Of a DNA stretch of 64,000 nucleotides, positions 16,884 to 25,349 are shown in pieces. Position 1 is the stretch's first letter; the number at the start of each line of letters is the position of its first letter. The notes under the pieces were generated by a model. The model ran no database searches and was not told the DNA's origin. It worked only from the letters and a program-made list of their open reading frames with translations. The stretch comes from Streptomyces sp. NBC_01353 (GTDB lineage Bacteria > Actinomycetota > Actinomycetes > Streptomycetales > Streptomycetaceae), in NCBI RefSeq assembly GCF_036237275.1, contig NZ_CP108352.1:3534001-3598000 (forward strand), in the 5' to 3' direction. Position numbers and translations under genes: made by a program.

Positions 16884-17672
16884 ATGGAGCTCACCAGGCT
16901 CACCAAGGTCACGACTGCGCTGAAGGCCAACGCCCTGGAGCTGGCGATCCTCACCGGCCATCTGATCCTCTACCCCTCCGGCATCGCCGCCGAGCGCCCC
17001 ACCCCCGCGTCGGAGCCGGGGACGGGCACCGGGCGGCCGGTCGTCCTGCTGCACGGCTTCGTCGACAACCGCTCGGTCTTCGTCCTGCTGCGCCGCTCGC
17101 TCGCCCGGCACGGCTGTCACCCTGTCGAATCGTTCAACTACTCTCCGCTCACCTACGACCTCCGCACCGCCGCCGAACTGCTCGGTCGGCATGTAGAGGA
17201 GCTCTGTGCCCGCACCGGCCACCACGAGGTGGACCTCGTCGGGCACAGCCTGGGTGGCCTCATCGCCCGCTATTACGTACAGCGCCTGGGCGGTGACGCA
17301 CGGGTGCGCACGCTCGTCATGCTGGGCACCCCGCACTCCGGCACCGCCGCAGCGCCCTGGGTCGGCGCCCACCCCCTGATCCGGCAGATGCGCCCCGGCT
17401 CCGAGGTGCTGCTGGAGCTTGCCGAGCCCGCGCCGGGCTGCCGTACGCGCTGTGTCAGCTTCTGGAGCGATCTCGACCAGGTGATGGTCCCGGTGGAGAC
17501 CGCGCGGCTCGACCACCCCGACCTCCTGGTGCACAACGTGCGCGTCAGCGGGATCGGTCATCTCGCCCTGCCGGTGCATCCGACCGTCGTGGCCGGGATC
17601 CGGGACGCCCTCGACGCCGAGGAGTCGGCCGCCACGCCGGGGGCCGAGCCGGGCGCCGCGTCCGTGGCGTGA
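16884..17672 (+). CDS. Lipase / alpha-beta hydrolase
   Basis: The 262-residue alpha/beta hydrolase is of the class 2 lipase (LipA/EstA-like) type. The oxyanion-hole strand is [16 protein letters not shown], the nucleophile elbow is [15 protein letters not shown] and a following [14 protein letters not shown] block is typical of bacterial lipases. The catalytic histidine is likely in [12 protein letters not shown] and the aspartate in [10 protein letters not shown]. The N-terminus has one hydrophobic segment ([17 protein letters not shown]) but no clear cleavage site, so location is uncertain. A GGGAGG site lies 6 nt before ATG 16884. Divergent from icmB. Confidence 0.85.
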   Translation: MELTRLTKVTTALKANALELAILTGHLILYPSGIAAERPTPASEPGTGTGRPVVLLHGFVDNRSVFVLLRRSLARHGCHPVESFNYSPLTYDLRTAAELLGRHVEELCARTGHHEVDLVGHSLGGLIARYYVQRLGGDARVRTLVMLGTPHSGTAAAPWVGAHPLIRQMRPGSEVLLELAEPAPGCRTRCVSFWSDLDQVMVPVETARLDHPDLLVHNVRVSGIGHLALPVHPTVVAGIRDALDAEESAATPGAEPGAASVA

Positions 17673-17750
17673 TCCCGCGCCTCCGCCCCGGCGCGCGACC
17701 CGGCGCATATCCCGGCACACAGACGCCTGACGACCCGCCAGAAGGTGTCT

Positions 17751-17772
17751 GTTCTTCGAACGTTCCTCGAAC
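17751..17772. promoter_or_regulatory. Tandem pair of GTTC-N3-GAAC sites
   Basis: GTTCTTCGAAC (17751-17761) is followed at once by GTTCCTCGAAC (17762-17772). Each is an interrupted palindrome, and they are spaced by exactly 11 bp, one helical turn. They lie about 80 bp upstream of the candidate promoter of the M23 peptidase gene. Confidence 0.45.
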
Positions 17773-17851
17773 ACAGAGCCAAAGCTCTTCCCCTGGATCA
17801 CCGAAACACGGCCGATTGCCCGTTTCCTGTGGACCCAAAAACCTCGGAAGA

Positions 17852-17881
17852 TTGTCGCTTGCGTATACCGCCGGGTACAGT
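17852..17881 (+). promoter_or_regulatory. Possible promoter of the M23 peptidase gene
   Basis: TTGTCG, 18 nt, TACAGT, about 80 bp upstream of the start codon. It is a moderate match to vegetative promoters. Confidence 0.35.
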
Positions 17882-17961
17882 CGCGCCACTGCTTAACCCC
17901 GGGACACCCCTCTGCGGGCCCGACCCGGACTGGTCCTGCCGCCGAGGCGAGAGAGAAGTTG

Positions 17962-19461
17962 GTGAACGACCAGCACCCCCACGCCGGGTACGTCGGAGAC
18001 GACGCCCACAGCACCGGCGGCTTCGCCACCGACCCGCTCTTCGGCGCCCTCCCGGGCGGTTACGACGCGGGCCACAGCGGCCAGTACGACACCACTCAGT
18101 GGAGCGGCAGCCACCAGTGGGACGCCGGCACGTACGACACCTACGTCGCACAGCAGCCGATGACGCAGCAGTACGACACCACCGGCCAGTACGACGTCTC
18201 CGGTCAGTACGACACCACGGGTCAGTGGGACGCCACCGCCTGGAGCGAGGCGCAGCAGACCGGGCAGTACGAGACCGCGCACTTCACCTCGTACGACACC
18301 ACCGGCCAGTGGACGACCCCCGCCTTCGAGACGGGTACGTACGACGCCACCGCCTGGAACTACGCCGCGCCGGAGCAGGACCTCCTGGTCGCCGACCCCG
18401 TCGTTCCGCAGCAGTACACCCCCGAGTACGAGTTCGTCCCCGAGCAGCAGACCGTGCAGCCGGCCGAGCACCAGCCGGAGTACGCCACCCAGCCCGAGCA
18501 CGCCGAGCACACCGCGCAGTTCGAGGTCCTCACGCAGGACGACTCGTACGCGGACTCGTATGCGGACACGGACCTGGACGCGGACGGGTACACGTACGAG
18601 TACGTCTACGAGCCCCCGGCGGAGTCCGAGGAGTCGGCCGTCGAGAGCGCGGAGTCCGCGGTCGGCGCGGCGGCCGTCGCCGCCCGCCCGGTGCGCCGTT
18701 CCTCCGGTGGCAGCCGAGGCCGTCGCCGTACACCCGCCAAGCGCTCCGCGCTCCTGACCGTCGCCGTCCCCTCCGCCTGCGTCATGGGCGTCGCCGGGAT
18801 CGCGGCCGCCTCGGTCGGCGGGCTCGCCGACGCGGGCGACACCAAGGACGACACGACGGCGCTCGCCGCCGCCGACCCGGCCTCGGTCAAGCCGGTGGCC
18901 GCCAACAACGAGCTGGACACCCAGCTCGCGGCGCTCAGCGCCGACGCCCGCGACTTCGGCGACCGCGCCAGCCGCACCCAGGAGCGCATCGACCTCAAGC
19001 TGCGCCAGGAAGCGGAGAAGAAGAAGCGCGAGGAGGAGGCGGCCCGCAAGGAGGCGCTGCGTCCCAAGTTCGCCCTTCCGGTGAAGCTGCACGAGCTCAG
19101 CGCGCGCTACGGGCAGGCGGGCGTCAACTGGATGTCCGTGCACACCGGTATCGACTTCCCGGTGCAGTACGGCACGAAGGTGATGGCCGCGACCGACGGC
19201 ACCGTCCGCACCCAGTACAACAGCGCCTACGGCAACATGGCGATCGTGACCGCCGCGGACGGCACGGAGACCTGGTACTGCCACCTGAGCAGCACCAAGA
19301 TCCGCAGCGGCAAGGTCAAGGCCGGTGACGTCATCGCGTACTCCGGCAACTCCGGCAATTCCACCGGCCCGCACCTCCACTTCGAGGTCCGGCCGAACGG
19401 CGGCTCGGCGATCGACCCCGAGGCGTGGCTGCGCAGCCACGGCCTCAGCCCCACGGGCTGA
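17962..19461 (+). CDS. Membrane-anchored M23 (LytM-type) peptidase
   Basis: The 499-residue protein is a probable cell-wall endopeptidase or amidase activator. Residues 1-165 are an acidic, Tyr/Thr/Gln-rich region with repeats such as QYDTTGQ. A transmembrane segment follows near residue 260 (LLTVAVPSACVMGVAGIAAA), then a coiled coil (TQERIDLKLRQEAEKKKREE) and the M23 domain. The zinc ligands are all present: HTGIDFPV (HxxxD) and GPHLHFEV (HxH). GTG 17962 is preferred; TTG 17959 is one codon upstream. The long N-terminal part would be cytoplasmic. It ends at a strong terminator shared with pcrA. Confidence 0.88.
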   Translation: MNDQHPHAGYVGDDAHSTGGFATDPLFGALPGGYDAGHSGQYDTTQWSGSHQWDAGTYDTYVAQQPMTQQYDTTGQYDVSGQYDTTGQWDATAWSEAQQTGQYETAHFTSYDTTGQWTTPAFETGTYDATAWNYAAPEQDLLVADPVVPQQYTPEYEFVPEQQTVQPAEHQPEYATQPEHAEHTAQFEVLTQDDSYADSYADTDLDADGYTYEYVYEPPAESEESAVESAESAVGAAAVAARPVRRSSGGSRGRRRTPAKRSALLTVAVPSACVMGVAGIAAASVGGLADAGDTKDDTTALAAADPASVKPVAANNELDTQLAALSADARDFGDRASRTQERIDLKLRQEAEKKKREEEAARKEALRPKFALPVKLHELSARYGQAGVNWMSVHTGIDFPVQYGTKVMAATDGTVRTQYNSAYGNMAIVTAADGTETWYCHLSSTKIRSGKVKAGDVIAYSGNSGNSTGPHLHFEVRPNGGSAIDPEAWLRSHGLSPTG

Positions 19462-19483
19462 CGCCTCCTCACACGGACGAACG

Positions 19484-19522
19484 ACGAGAGGGGCCCCGGC
19501 CGATGGCCGGGGCCCCTCTCGT
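19484..19522. terminator. Bidirectional terminator between the M23 peptidase gene and pcrA
   Basis: Perfect inverted repeat with 18-bp arms and a 3-nt loop (GAT), located 23 bp after the peptidase stop and 13 bp before the convergent pcrA stop. Confidence 0.92.
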
Positions 19523-19534
19523 GTCGTACTCCGC

Positions 19535-21994
19535 CTACAGCTTCTCGACCGGCGCGTACCGCAGCAGCAGTCGCTTGGGCTTCTCGTCGCCGAAGTCGAT
19601 CGTCGCCTGCGCGTCGGCGCCGACGCCCGTCACCTGCATGACGGTGCCGAGGCCGAACTGGTCGTGCGTGACCCGGTCGCCTACCTGGAGCGCGATCACC
19701 GGCTTGTCGGTGGTGCGGCGGGTGGCGAAGCCCGAGGGGCCCGAGCGTGCGCGGGAGGAGGAGAGCGAGGAGGTGATCCCCGAGGTGGGCCCGGCGGGCT
19801 TGACCATGGGGCCGGTCCGCTTCCACTCCAGGTGCGTCGCCGGGATCTCCTCAAGGAAGCGCGAGGCCGGGTTGTACGACGGCTGGCCCCAGGCGCTGCG
19901 CATCGAGGAGCGGGTCAGATACAGCCGCTCGCGGGCGCGCGTGATGCCCACGTACGCCAGCCGGCGCTCCTCCTCCAGCTCCTTGGCCTGACCGAGCGCG
20001 CGCATGTGCGGGAAGACGCCGTCCTCCATGCCGGTCAGGAACACCACCGGGAACTCGAGGCCCTTGGCGGTGTGCAGCGTCATCAGCGTGATGACTCCGG
20101 ACCCCTCCTCGTCCTCGTCGGGGATCTGGTCGGAATCGGCGACGAGCGCGACCTTCTCCAGGAACTCGGCCAGGGTGCCGGTCTCCTCCTCACCGCGCTC
20201 CTGCTCGAACTCCAGGGCCACGGCGGCCAGTTCCTGGAGGTTCTCGATCCGGGTCTCGTCCTGCGGGTCGGTGGAGGCCTGCAGTTCGGCGAGGTAGCCG
20301 GTCCGCTCCAGGACGGCCTCGAGGACGACCGCCGGGCCGGCGCCGGAGTCGACGACCGTACGGAGCTCCTCCATGAGGGCGTTGAAGCGCTTGACGGCGT
20401 TGGCGGAGCGGGCCGCCATGCCGTACGCCTCGTCGACCCGCTTCAGCGCCTGCGGGAAGGTGATCTTCTCCCGGAGGGAGAGGGCGTCGATCATCGCCTC
20501 GGCGCGCTCGCCGATGCCGCGCTTGGGCACGTTCAGAATGCGGCGCAGCGGGACGTTGTCCTCGGGGTTGGCGAGAACGCGCAGGTAGGCGAGGACGTCG
20601 CGGACCTCCTTGCGCTCGTAGAAGCGCACGCCGCCGACGACCTTGTAGGGCAGGCCGACGCGGATGAAGATCTCTTCGAAGACTCGGGACTGGGCGTTGG
20701 TCCGGTAGAAGACGGCGACGTCGCCGGCCTTCGCGTCACCCGCGTCCGTGAGCCGGTCGATCTCGTCGGCGACGAACTGGGCCTCGTCGTGCTCGGTGTC
20801 GGCGACGTAGCCGGTGATCTGGGCGCCCGCGCCCGCGTTGGTCCACAGGTTCTTGGGACGGCGGGACTCGTTGCGCTCGATGACGGCGTTGGCGGCGGAG
20901 AGGATCGTCTGCGTCGAGCGGTAGTTCTGCTCCAGCAGGATCGTCGTCGCGTTCGGGTAGTCCTCCTCGAACTGGAGGATGTTGCGGATGGTCGCGCCGC
21001 GGAAGGCGTAGATCGACTGGTCCGCGTCACCGACGACGCACAGCTCGGCCGGCTCCAGGTCCTCGTAACCGGTGCCGACCAGCTCCCGTACGAGGGTGTA
21101 CTGGGCGTGGTTGGTGTCCTGGTACTCGTCGACGAGGACGTGGCGGAAGCGGCGGCGGTAGTGCTCGGCGACGTCCGGGAACGCCTGGAGCAGGTGGACC
21201 GTCGTCATGATGATGTCGTCGAAGTCCAGGGCGTTGGCCTCGCGCAGCCGCGCCTGGTACATCCGGTACGCCTCGGCGAGCGTCTTCTCGAAGCCGTCGA
21301 CGGCCTGGTCCGCGAAGGTCTCCTCGTCGATCAGCTCGTTCTTCAGGTTCGAGATCTTGGCGCTGAAGGACTTCGGCGGGAACTTCTTCGGGTCGAGGTC
21401 CAGGTCGCGGCAGACCAGCGCCATCAGGCGCTTGGAGTCGGCGGCGTCGTAGATCGAGAACGAGGAGGTGAAGCCGAGCTTCTTCGACTCGCGGCGCAGG
21501 ATGCGGACGCAGGCGCTGTGGAACGTCATGACCCACATCGCGTTGGCGCGCGGGCCGACGAGGTGCTCGACGCGCTCCTTCATCTCGCCGGCGGCCTTGT
21601 TGGTGAAGGTGATCGCCAGTATCTGGCCGGGGTGCACGTGCCGCGTGCCCAGCAGGTGGGCGATGCGGTGGGTGAGCACCCTGGTCTTGCCGGAGCCGGC
21701 GCCCGCGACGATGAGCAGCGGGGTGTCGGTGTGGACGACGGCGGCGCGCTGCTGTTCGTTCAGCCCGTCCAGGAGCGCGGCGGCGTCCACGACGGGGCGG
21801 GCGGCTCCGTCGCGGTAGTACGCGTCCCTGGTGGGCGGCGCGTCGAAGCGCCCCTCGAAGAGGTCGTGCGGGACCTCCTCCGCGGCTGGGGCGCCGTGCG
21901 GGTGGTGCTCGTCGTCCTCGGGCGGGGGCGGAGGCTCCTCCGAGGAGTGGTTCTGGAGGCTCGCCAGGAAGCTGTCGTCAAAGAGGCTGCTCAT
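19535..21994 (-). CDS. pcrA: ATP-dependent DNA helicase PcrA/UvrD
   Basis: This superfamily 1A 3'-5' helicase acts in nucleotide-excision repair and displacement of stalled polymerase. It has 819 residues. Motifs in order are Q motif LNEQQRAAVV, Walker A VAGAGSGKT (G98-T104), Ia AITFTNKAAGEMKERV, Walker B/II VLVDEYQDTNHAQY, III GDADQSIYAFRGA, IV LEQNYRS, V TLHTAKGLEFPVVFLTG and VI RLAYVGITRAR. The N-terminal 70 residues are an acidic/Pro extension and the C-terminus has a PcrA Tudor-like end (DQFGLGTVMQVTGVG). A PafBC-type promoter match overlaps its start region. No ribosome site precedes the ATG, so it is probably leaderless. Confidence 0.97.
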   Translation of the reverse strand: MSSLFDDSFLASLQNHSSEEPPPPPEDDEHHPHGAPAAEEVPHDLFEGRFDAPPTRDAYYRDGAARPVVDAAALLDGLNEQQRAAVVHTDTPLLIVAGAGSGKTRVLTHRIAHLLGTRHVHPGQILAITFTNKAAGEMKERVEHLVGPRANAMWVMTFHSACVRILRRESKKLGFTSSFSIYDAADSKRLMALVCRDLDLDPKKFPPKSFSAKISNLKNELIDEETFADQAVDGFEKTLAEAYRMYQARLREANALDFDDIIMTTVHLLQAFPDVAEHYRRRFRHVLVDEYQDTNHAQYTLVRELVGTGYEDLEPAELCVVGDADQSIYAFRGATIRNILQFEEDYPNATTILLEQNYRSTQTILSAANAVIERNESRRPKNLWTNAGAGAQITGYVADTEHDEAQFVADEIDRLTDAGDAKAGDVAVFYRTNAQSRVFEEIFIRVGLPYKVVGGVRFYERKEVRDVLAYLRVLANPEDNVPLRRILNVPKRGIGERAEAMIDALSLREKITFPQALKRVDEAYGMAARSANAVKRFNALMEELRTVVDSGAGPAVVLEAVLERTGYLAELQASTDPQDETRIENLQELAAVALEFEQERGEEETGTLAEFLEKVALVADSDQIPDEDEEGSGVITLMTLHTAKGLEFPVVFLTGMEDGVFPHMRALGQAKELEEERRLAYVGITRARERLYLTRSSMRSAWGQPSYNPASRFLEEIPATHLEWKRTGPMVKPAGPTSGITSSLSSSRARSGPSGFATRRTTDKPVIALQVGDRVTHDQFGLGTVMQVTGVGADAQATIDFGDEKPKRLLLRYAPVEKL

Positions 21995-22003
21995 CGCCTA
22001 TCG

Positions 22004-22026
22004 AGTCTAGGCCGCCGCACCGACAG
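22004..22026 (-). promoter_or_regulatory. PafBC-type DNA-damage promoter of pcrA
   Basis: On the minus strand CTGTCGGTG, 8 nt, TAGACT matches TTGTCRGTG-N8-TANNNT except at the first base. The -10 ends 9 nt before the pcrA ATG, so the mRNA should be leaderless or nearly so. UvrD/PcrA belongs to the PafBC-controlled damage genes in mycobacteria, which supports the match. Confidence 0.75.
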
Positions 22027-22276
22027 CCCGCTGCCACCTCCCGAAGTGACCGGATTCTTACGGAGGGTGACAGTCCGCTTCAGGTCACGAAAATGTATCG
22101 GACATATCGAACATCGGCCTTCACAGCGCCCTCACGGGTTGGCTAGCGTGCTCGCCCAAGCAGCCCGTCCCCTCCGGCGGCGAATCGCGCCGAGCGGGCA
22201 GCCCACGCCGAACCCGGTCCTGTCTCCAGCCAGTTGGGCCTGCACATGTCGGCGGCCACGGAAGGAGATGCCGGTC

Positions 22277-23428
22277 TTGGCGTCCCATCGCAAGCCGCGC
22301 AGCACACGTCCGCACTCCCCCGCCGTCGGGGTCACGACGGCCGCCATAGCCTCCGTGACGCTGCTGTCCACGCAGAGCGCCCAGGCGGCCCCCGCGCCGC
22401 CGAAGCCGACGGTGGAGGAGATCCAGAAGAAGGTCGACGACCTCTACCGGCAGGCCGGCACGGCGACGCAGGAGTACAACCGGGCCAAGGAGGCCACCGA
22501 CCAGCAGCGCCGCAAGGTCGACCGGATCCTCGACGACGTGGCCAAGCGGACGGACGCCATCAACGAGTCCCGCCGCGCGCTGGGCTCGTACGCGGCGGCC
22601 CAGTACCGGGCGGGGGCCGTCGGCCCGACCGCCGCGCTGATCTTCGCCGACAGCCCGCAGTCGTACTTCGACCAGACCCACCTCATGGACCGGCTGTCCG
22701 AGCGGCAGCACAGCGCGGTGGCGGACTACGAGGACAAGCGCGCCGCGGCGGCGAAGCAGCGGGCGGAGGCGACGAAGAGCCTGGAGAGCCTCACCGACTC
22801 GCAGGCGACGCTGCGCACGAGCAAGCAGAACGTCCAGGGGAAGCTCGCGGAGGCGCGGACCCTGCTGGCGCGGCTGACGGCCGAGGAGAAGGCCCGGCTC
22901 GCGGAGCTGGAGCGCAAGCGCCAGGCCGAGGCCCGGCGCAAGGCGGAGGAGCGGGCGAAGGCCGAGGCCGCGGCGGCGGCCAAGGCGGCCGCGGAGGCCG
23001 AGCGGCGCAGGCAGGAGGAGGCGGCCAAGGACACGCCCGAGCCGCCGGCGACCGGCGGGACGAGCGGCTCGACGTACGCGGCGAAGGCGGAGAAGGCCCT
23101 GGCGTTCGCCCGGAACCAGATCGGCAAGCCGTACGTGTGGGGCGCGACCGGCCCGAGCTCGTACGACTGCTCGGGGCTGACGCAGGCCGCCTGGAAGTCC
23201 GCGGGCGTCGACCTGCCCCGTACCACCTGGGACCAGGTGGAGGTGGGGACCCGGGTCGCGACGGCGGATCTGCTCCCCGGCGATCTCGTCTTCTTCTACG
23301 ACGACATCAGCCACGTCGGCCTGTACATCGGCGGCGGCAAGATGATCCACGCGCCGAAGCCGGGTGCCAACGTCCGCGAGGAATCGATCTACTACATGCC
23401 GATCTACGGGAGCGTCCGCCCGGCCTGA
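22277..23428 (+). CDS. Secreted NlpC/P60 cell-wall hydrolase (first of two)
   Basis: The 383-residue exported protein is a probable D-glutamyl/meso-DAP-type endopeptidase. The signal peptide starts LASHRKPRSTRPH and ends near LLSTQSAQA. Residues about 45-260 are a long coiled coil (KKVDDLYRQAGTATQEYNRA; later an Arg/Ala/Glu-rich helix), as in RipA-like hydrolases. The NlpC/P60 domain has catalytic Cys in SYDCSGLTQAAW and His in DISHVGLYIGGG and MIHAP. TTG 22277 is preferred since AAGGAG lies 9 nt upstream; ATG 22268 is in frame but abuts that site. The next hydrolase at 24181 is a paralogue. Confidence 0.9.
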   Translation: MASHRKPRSTRPHSPAVGVTTAAIASVTLLSTQSAQAAPAPPKPTVEEIQKKVDDLYRQAGTATQEYNRAKEATDQQRRKVDRILDDVAKRTDAINESRRALGSYAAAQYRAGAVGPTAALIFADSPQSYFDQTHLMDRLSERQHSAVADYEDKRAAAAKQRAEATKSLESLTDSQATLRTSKQNVQGKLAEARTLLARLTAEEKARLAELERKRQAEARRKAEERAKAEAAAAAKAAAEAERRRQEEAAKDTPEPPATGGTSGSTYAAKAEKALAFARNQIGKPYVWGATGPSSYDCSGLTQAAWKSAGVDLPRTTWDQVEVGTRVATADLLPGDLVFFYDDISHVGLYIGGGKMIHAPKPGANVREESIYYMPIYGSVRPA

Positions 23429-23489
23429 GCCGGCTTCGTGACGTCTGGAGCCGGCTTCGTCACGTCCTGAGCCGGCTTCGTCACGTCCA
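23427..23489. repeat. Three tandem copies of a 21-bp unit
   Basis: GAGCCGGCTTCGTSACGTC-type units start at 23427, 23448 and 23469. The array begins at the P60 stop codon and runs into the last codons of the convergent membrane protein. Confidence 0.9.
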
Positions 23490-23834
23490 GAGCGTGGCGA
23501 TGAAGATGTTGGCCACGGTCAGGCCGCCGACCGCGCCGAAGAGGCCCTTGGAAACCTTCTCCTCGTCCCGCTTCACGTACACGAGGGCGAGGATGACGAC
23601 GAGGACCGCCATCTTGATGCCGATCTTCACGTTGTTGACGGCCTGGTCGTCCGCCTGGTTGAGGCCGACCAGGGCGATCCCGGTGACCAGCATCGTCAGC
23701 GCGCCGTGCAGCATGGCCGGCACGAAGCGGGCCGTACCCGCGCCCATCGCCTTCATCTGGGTGAGGAATCCGCCGAGGAGCGAGGCGATTCCGATGATGT
23801 GCAGGGCGACGAAGACATTGATGAGTACGTCCAT
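23481..23834 (-). CDS. Small four-helix integral membrane protein
   Basis: The 117-residue protein has four hydrophobic segments: VFVALHIIGIASLLGGFLTQ, MLHGALTMLVTGIALVGL, VKIGIKMAVLVVILALVYVK and a C-terminal GLTVANIFIATLW. The pattern resembles small CopD-like or DUF-type membrane proteins, without metal ligands that I can see. ATG 23834 (MDVLINVF) is chosen because the four-helix core starts there; upstream codons in the frame look non-coding. The last codons lie inside a 21-bp repeat array. Function unknown. Confidence 0.78.
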   Translation of the reverse strand: MDVLINVFVALHIIGIASLLGGFLTQMKAMGAGTARFVPAMLHGALTMLVTGIALVGLNQADDQAVNNVKIGIKMAVLVVILALVYVKRDEEKVSKGLFGAVGGLTVANIFIATLWT

Positions 23835-24180
23835 GGGGCGGAGCCTAACCGGGCCGTAGCACCGCTGTTCGGCCGGGTCCAGCCGGTCCGGCGCATCGGT
23901 CACGGGCGGGCCGGATCAGGGCACCCACCCGCCGCCCGCCCGGGAAGCGAACGGTCCCGGAGCGCCAACTGGCGCCAATAACGGTCAACCCCCCGCCCTG
24001 CCCTCACACCGAGGTTTAGCGTCCTCCTCCAGGTGGCCGGCTCCCCACCACCGTCGGTTCTTCCGGCGGCAGTCGGCCGCCCCCGCCGAGAAATCCGGCG
24101 GTGGGCCGTCTCCCCTGTGCGGTCCATCGCCGGACCCGGTGGGCATCGACCCCCACAGGGAGAGGATGTGACCCGCCCTC
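23835..24180. other. Divergent intergenic region before the second P60 gene
   Basis: These 346 bp contain a near-palindrome GCGCCAACTGGCGC (23962-23975). I looked here and upstream of 22277 for the ydaO (c-di-AMP) riboswitch core found before some Streptomyces hydrolase genes and did not see it. Confidence 0.4.
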
Positions 24181-25269
24181 GTGGCAGCTCACCGCAAGCC
24201 CAGGAACTCACCCCTCGGTGGTCAGGCGGCACGGACCGCCGCCACGCTCGCCCTCGCCTCCGCGGCCACGGCGACACTCTTCGAGGGCTCCGGGCAGGCC
24301 GAGCCCAGGCTCACCCCCGCGCAGGTGAAGGCGAAGGTCGACCGGCTGTACCAGGAAGCCGAGGCGGCCACCGAGAAGTACAACGGGGCGAAGGAGAAGG
24401 TGGACGAGGCGCGGGGCGCGCTCGACCGGCTGCGTGACGAGGCCGCCCGCAGGACCGCGCGCCTCAACACCGCCCGCGACGCCCTCGGCTCGACGGCCGC
24501 CGCACAGTACCGTTCCGGCGGCCTCGACCCCGCCGTACAGCTCGCTCTGACCTCCGACCCGGACGAGTACCTGGCGCGGGCCGCGCTCGCGGAGAAGGCC
24601 GGGGAGCGGCAGGCGACGGCGATCACCTCCGTACGGCGTGAGCTCACCGGGATCGCGCAGCTGCGCGCCGGGTCGACGGAGCGGCTGACGCAGTTGCGCG
24701 GCCACGAGGCCGAACTGCGGCGGCAGAAGACGGCCGTGCAGGGCAAGCTCGACGAGGCGCGGACCCTGCTGGCCCGGCTGACCGCCGAGGAGCGGGCGCG
24801 GTACGAAGCGGCTGCGACCGGTTCGGGACGGGGCGGCGACGGATCCGGAGGGTTCGCCGACGCGGCCGGGGCCCGGGCCGACCGGGCCGGCGAGGCGCGC
24901 GGCCCGGTCGCGGCACCGAACGGGCGGGCCGCTCAGGCGATCTCCTTCGCCAGGAACCAGCTCGGCAAGCCGTACGTGTGGGGGGCGACGGGCCCGTCGG
25001 GGTACGACTGCTCGGGCCTGACACAGGCGGCCTGGCGCTCGGCCGGGGTGTCGCTGCCCCGTACGACGTACACGCAGATCAACGCCGGGCAGCGGGTGTC
25101 ACGCTCCGAACTGGCCCCGGGTGACCTGGTGTTCTTCTACTCCGGCATCAGCCACGTCGGGCTGTACATCGGCGGTGGGCAGATGATCCACGCGCCCCGG
25201 CCGGGCGCTCCGATCCGGGTCGCGCCGATCGACGAGATGCCGTTCGCAGGGGCGACACGGGTGGTGTGA
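24181..25269 (+). CDS. Secreted NlpC/P60 cell-wall hydrolase (second of two)
   Basis: The 362-residue protein is a paralogue of the product at 22277-23428 with the same plan: VAAHRKPRNSP signal start, a coiled coil (VKAKVDRLYQEAEAATEKYN) and a C-terminal NlpC/P60 domain with GYDCSGLTQAAW, GISHVGLYIGGG and MIHAPRPGA. The coiled coil is shorter and lacks the Lys/Ala/Glu-rich arm of the first copy; instead a Gly/Asp-rich linker (about residues 215-240) precedes the catalytic domain. GTG 24181 is chosen from alignment with the paralogue; a GGGAGAGG lies about 14 nt upstream, rather far. The two genes are separated by the small membrane-protein gene. Confidence 0.9.
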   Translation: MAAHRKPRNSPLGGQAARTAATLALASAATATLFEGSGQAEPRLTPAQVKAKVDRLYQEAEAATEKYNGAKEKVDEARGALDRLRDEAARRTARLNTARDALGSTAAAQYRSGGLDPAVQLALTSDPDEYLARAALAEKAGERQATAITSVRRELTGIAQLRAGSTERLTQLRGHEAELRRQKTAVQGKLDEARTLLARLTAEERARYEAAATGSGRGGDGSGGFADAAGARADRAGEARGPVAAPNGRAAQAISFARNQLGKPYVWGATGPSGYDCSGLTQAAWRSAGVSLPRTTYTQINAGQRVSRSELAPGDLVFFYSGISHVGLYIGGGQMIHAPRPGAPIRVAPIDEMPFAGATRVV

Positions 25270-25282
25270 GGGCAGTAATCCC

Positions 25283-25313
25283 TTGACCTTTGGATAGTGG
25301 CGCTATCTACTAT
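25283..25313 (+). promoter_or_regulatory. Promoter of the dimeric-barrel gene
   Basis: TTGACC (25283-25288), 19 nt, TACTAT (25308-25313). The region is unusually AT-rich for this genome, and the -10 lies in the centre of the palindrome, so a bound repressor would block it. Confidence 0.55.
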
Positions 25314-25332
25314 AGGTAGTGCCACTATCCAA
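25290..25332. promoter_or_regulatory. 43-bp palindromic operator
   Basis: The arms TTGGATAGTGGC (25290-25301) and GCCACTATCCAA (25321-25332) are perfect, and most of the 19 bp between them also pair. Each half contains its own smaller dyad (GATAG-N5-CTATC). This is the layout of a TetR- or MarR-type autoregulated operator, yet no such regulator is adjacent. Confidence 0.75.
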
Positions 25333-25349
25333 TCGTGAGAGGACATGCC

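Noticed and set aside
17755-17766. LexA box before the M23 gene
   Set aside because: The sequence CGAACGTTC has no 4-bp spacer between half-sites; it is better read as two GTTC-N3-GAAC sites.
19325-22276. Long plus-strand frame opposite pcrA, read through to the P60 gene
   Set aside because: It is the antisense shadow of pcrA; the protein it would give is Val/Gly/Arg/Asp-rich with no domain, while pcrA has all helicase motifs.
17673-24180. ydaO (c-di-AMP) riboswitch upstream of the M23 and P60 genes
   Set aside because: This element precedes some Streptomyces hydrolase genes, but I could not find its conserved GGGGGAACCA, GGGGUGAAU or CAGCUAACC core segments in the three upstream regions.
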